A stretch of 15,194 nucleotides of DNA from Roseiarcus sp050013275. Its GTDB lineage: Bacteria > Pseudomonadota > Alphaproteobacteria > Rhizobiales > Beijerinckiaceae. The stretch lies in NCBI GenBank assembly GCA_050013275.1, contig JBEKFO010000046.1:1-15194 (forward strand). The letters are read 5' to 3'. Below the pieces are notes generated by a model that was not told the origin of the DNA, ran no database searches, and was given only the letters and a program-made list of their open reading frames with translations. Position 1 is the stretch's first letter. Each line of letters begins with the position of its first letter. This document shows positions 14,767-15,194 of this stretch, piece by piece. A program made the translations under genes and the position numbers.

Positions 14767-15194
14767 ATGTTCGTGATCAAACCGGCCGCCGCCGTCGCCG
14801 CCAACGGCTTGATAACCTACGCTAATGCGACGAGTCCGCGCGAATCGACGGCGCGAATCGTCGCGCTGACGCCGCTGCGCCCGCGTGCGCTGTTCGTCAC
14901 CTCCGAGATGGGCGATTTCGTGCAAACCGGCGGTCTCGGCGCCGTCTCCGCCGCGTTGCCGCGCGCGCTGAGGCGACACGGCGACGTCCGCGTTCTGTTG
15001 CCCGGCTATCGGCAGGTGCTCGACCGCGCCCAGACGATGGACATCGTCGCGCACTTACCCGGCGCCTACGGCGTCCCGCCCTGCTCGATCGGCATGACGA
15101 CGCTCGCCGATGGCCTGATCGTCTATGTCGTTCTGTGCGACGAGCTTTTTAGACGAGACGGCTCCCCTTACGCCGACACGCGGGGGGCCGACTT
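14767..15194 (+). CDS. glgA: Glycogen/starch synthase (GT5), N-terminal part, runs off the right edge
   Basis: The enzyme transfers glucose from ADP-glucose to the growing alpha-1,4-glucan chain in the cytoplasm. Only 142 codons are in the window. From residue 41 the GT5 N-terminal Rossmann domain is clear: ALFVTSEM (41-48), TGGLGAVSAALPRAL (54-68) and VRVLLPGY, ending near PYADTRGADF. The family motif here is normally K-x-G-G-L, whose Lys contacts ADP-glucose. This protein has Gln53 (QTGGL, codon CAA at 14923). About 40 residues precede the domain, where most GlgA proteins start within a few residues. The start is therefore uncertain: ATG 14767, GTG 14758 and GTG 14773 are all in frame, and none has a good ribosome site. 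It could be a GlgA paralogue with altered donor use. The family call is good; the exact activity is open. Confidence 0.83.
   Translation, partial: MFVIKPAAAVAANGLITYANATSPRESTARIVALTPLRPRALFVTSEMGDFVQTGGLGAVSAALPRALRRHGDVRVLLPGYRQVLDRAQTMDIVAHLPGAYGVPPCSIGMTTLADGLIVYVVLCDELFRRDGSPYADTRGAD

Noticed and set aside
1..15194. Many CGATCG/GCGATCGC words across the window
   Set aside because: They mostly fall on Ile-Ala or Ala-Ile and Asp-Arg codons in high-GC genes; no spacing pattern, so no sign of a functional repeat.

Overview
The window is a GC-rich chromosomal segment with dense gene packing and no RNA genes, insertion sequences or CRISPR arrays that I can see. Protein style suggests an alphaproteobacterium, probably of the Rhizobiales (Hyphomicrobiales). 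The clues are the Deg protease, the NuoI sequence, DHA2/EmrA-type pumps, frequent GTG starts with GGAGG ribosome sites, and a small secreted Cys-rich protein. This placement is inference from family resemblance, not from a marker gene.

Left part (1-5209): a protein quality-control neighbourhood. On the minus strand lie a Do-like periplasmic serine protease (its 3' end is beyond the left edge), a membrane-anchored Sel1-repeat protein, and an M50 site-2 protease. Diverging from these on the plus strand is an FtsH-type AAA+ metalloprotease. One periplasmic and two membrane proteases therefore share about 5 kb.

Centre (5292-7400): class II fumarase (fumC) and a solitary nuoI (23-kDa, two [4Fe-4S] subunit of complex I) on the plus strand. 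Each has a strong ribosome binding site that fixes its start. No other nuo genes are present.

Efflux region (7437-12278, minus strand): emrA (membrane fusion protein) and emrB (DHA2-family MFS pump) overlap by four bases (GTGA). Downstream is the C-terminal two thirds of an MdtB/MdtC-type RND pump. The RND gene loses its homology abruptly near 9389. The roughly 170 bases between that point and the end of emrB carry what looks like the tail of a different gene on the opposite strand. This is a rearrangement scar, or possibly an assembly join.

Right part (12537-15194): a beta-CASP metallo-beta-lactamase-fold protein on the minus strand. Divergent from it is a one-gene unit for a small secreted four-cysteine protein that ends in a textbook intrinsic terminator. 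After a gene-free stretch of about 380 bp comes the N-terminal part of a glycogen/starch synthase (GT5) that runs off the right edge and has Gln where the family's ADP-glucose-binding Lys is expected.

I did not find a clearly new multi-gene system. The features most worth a second look are the RND/emrB junction with its opposite-strand gene tail, the solitary nuoI, the small secreted Cys protein, the altered GT5 motif, and the clustering of three proteases.
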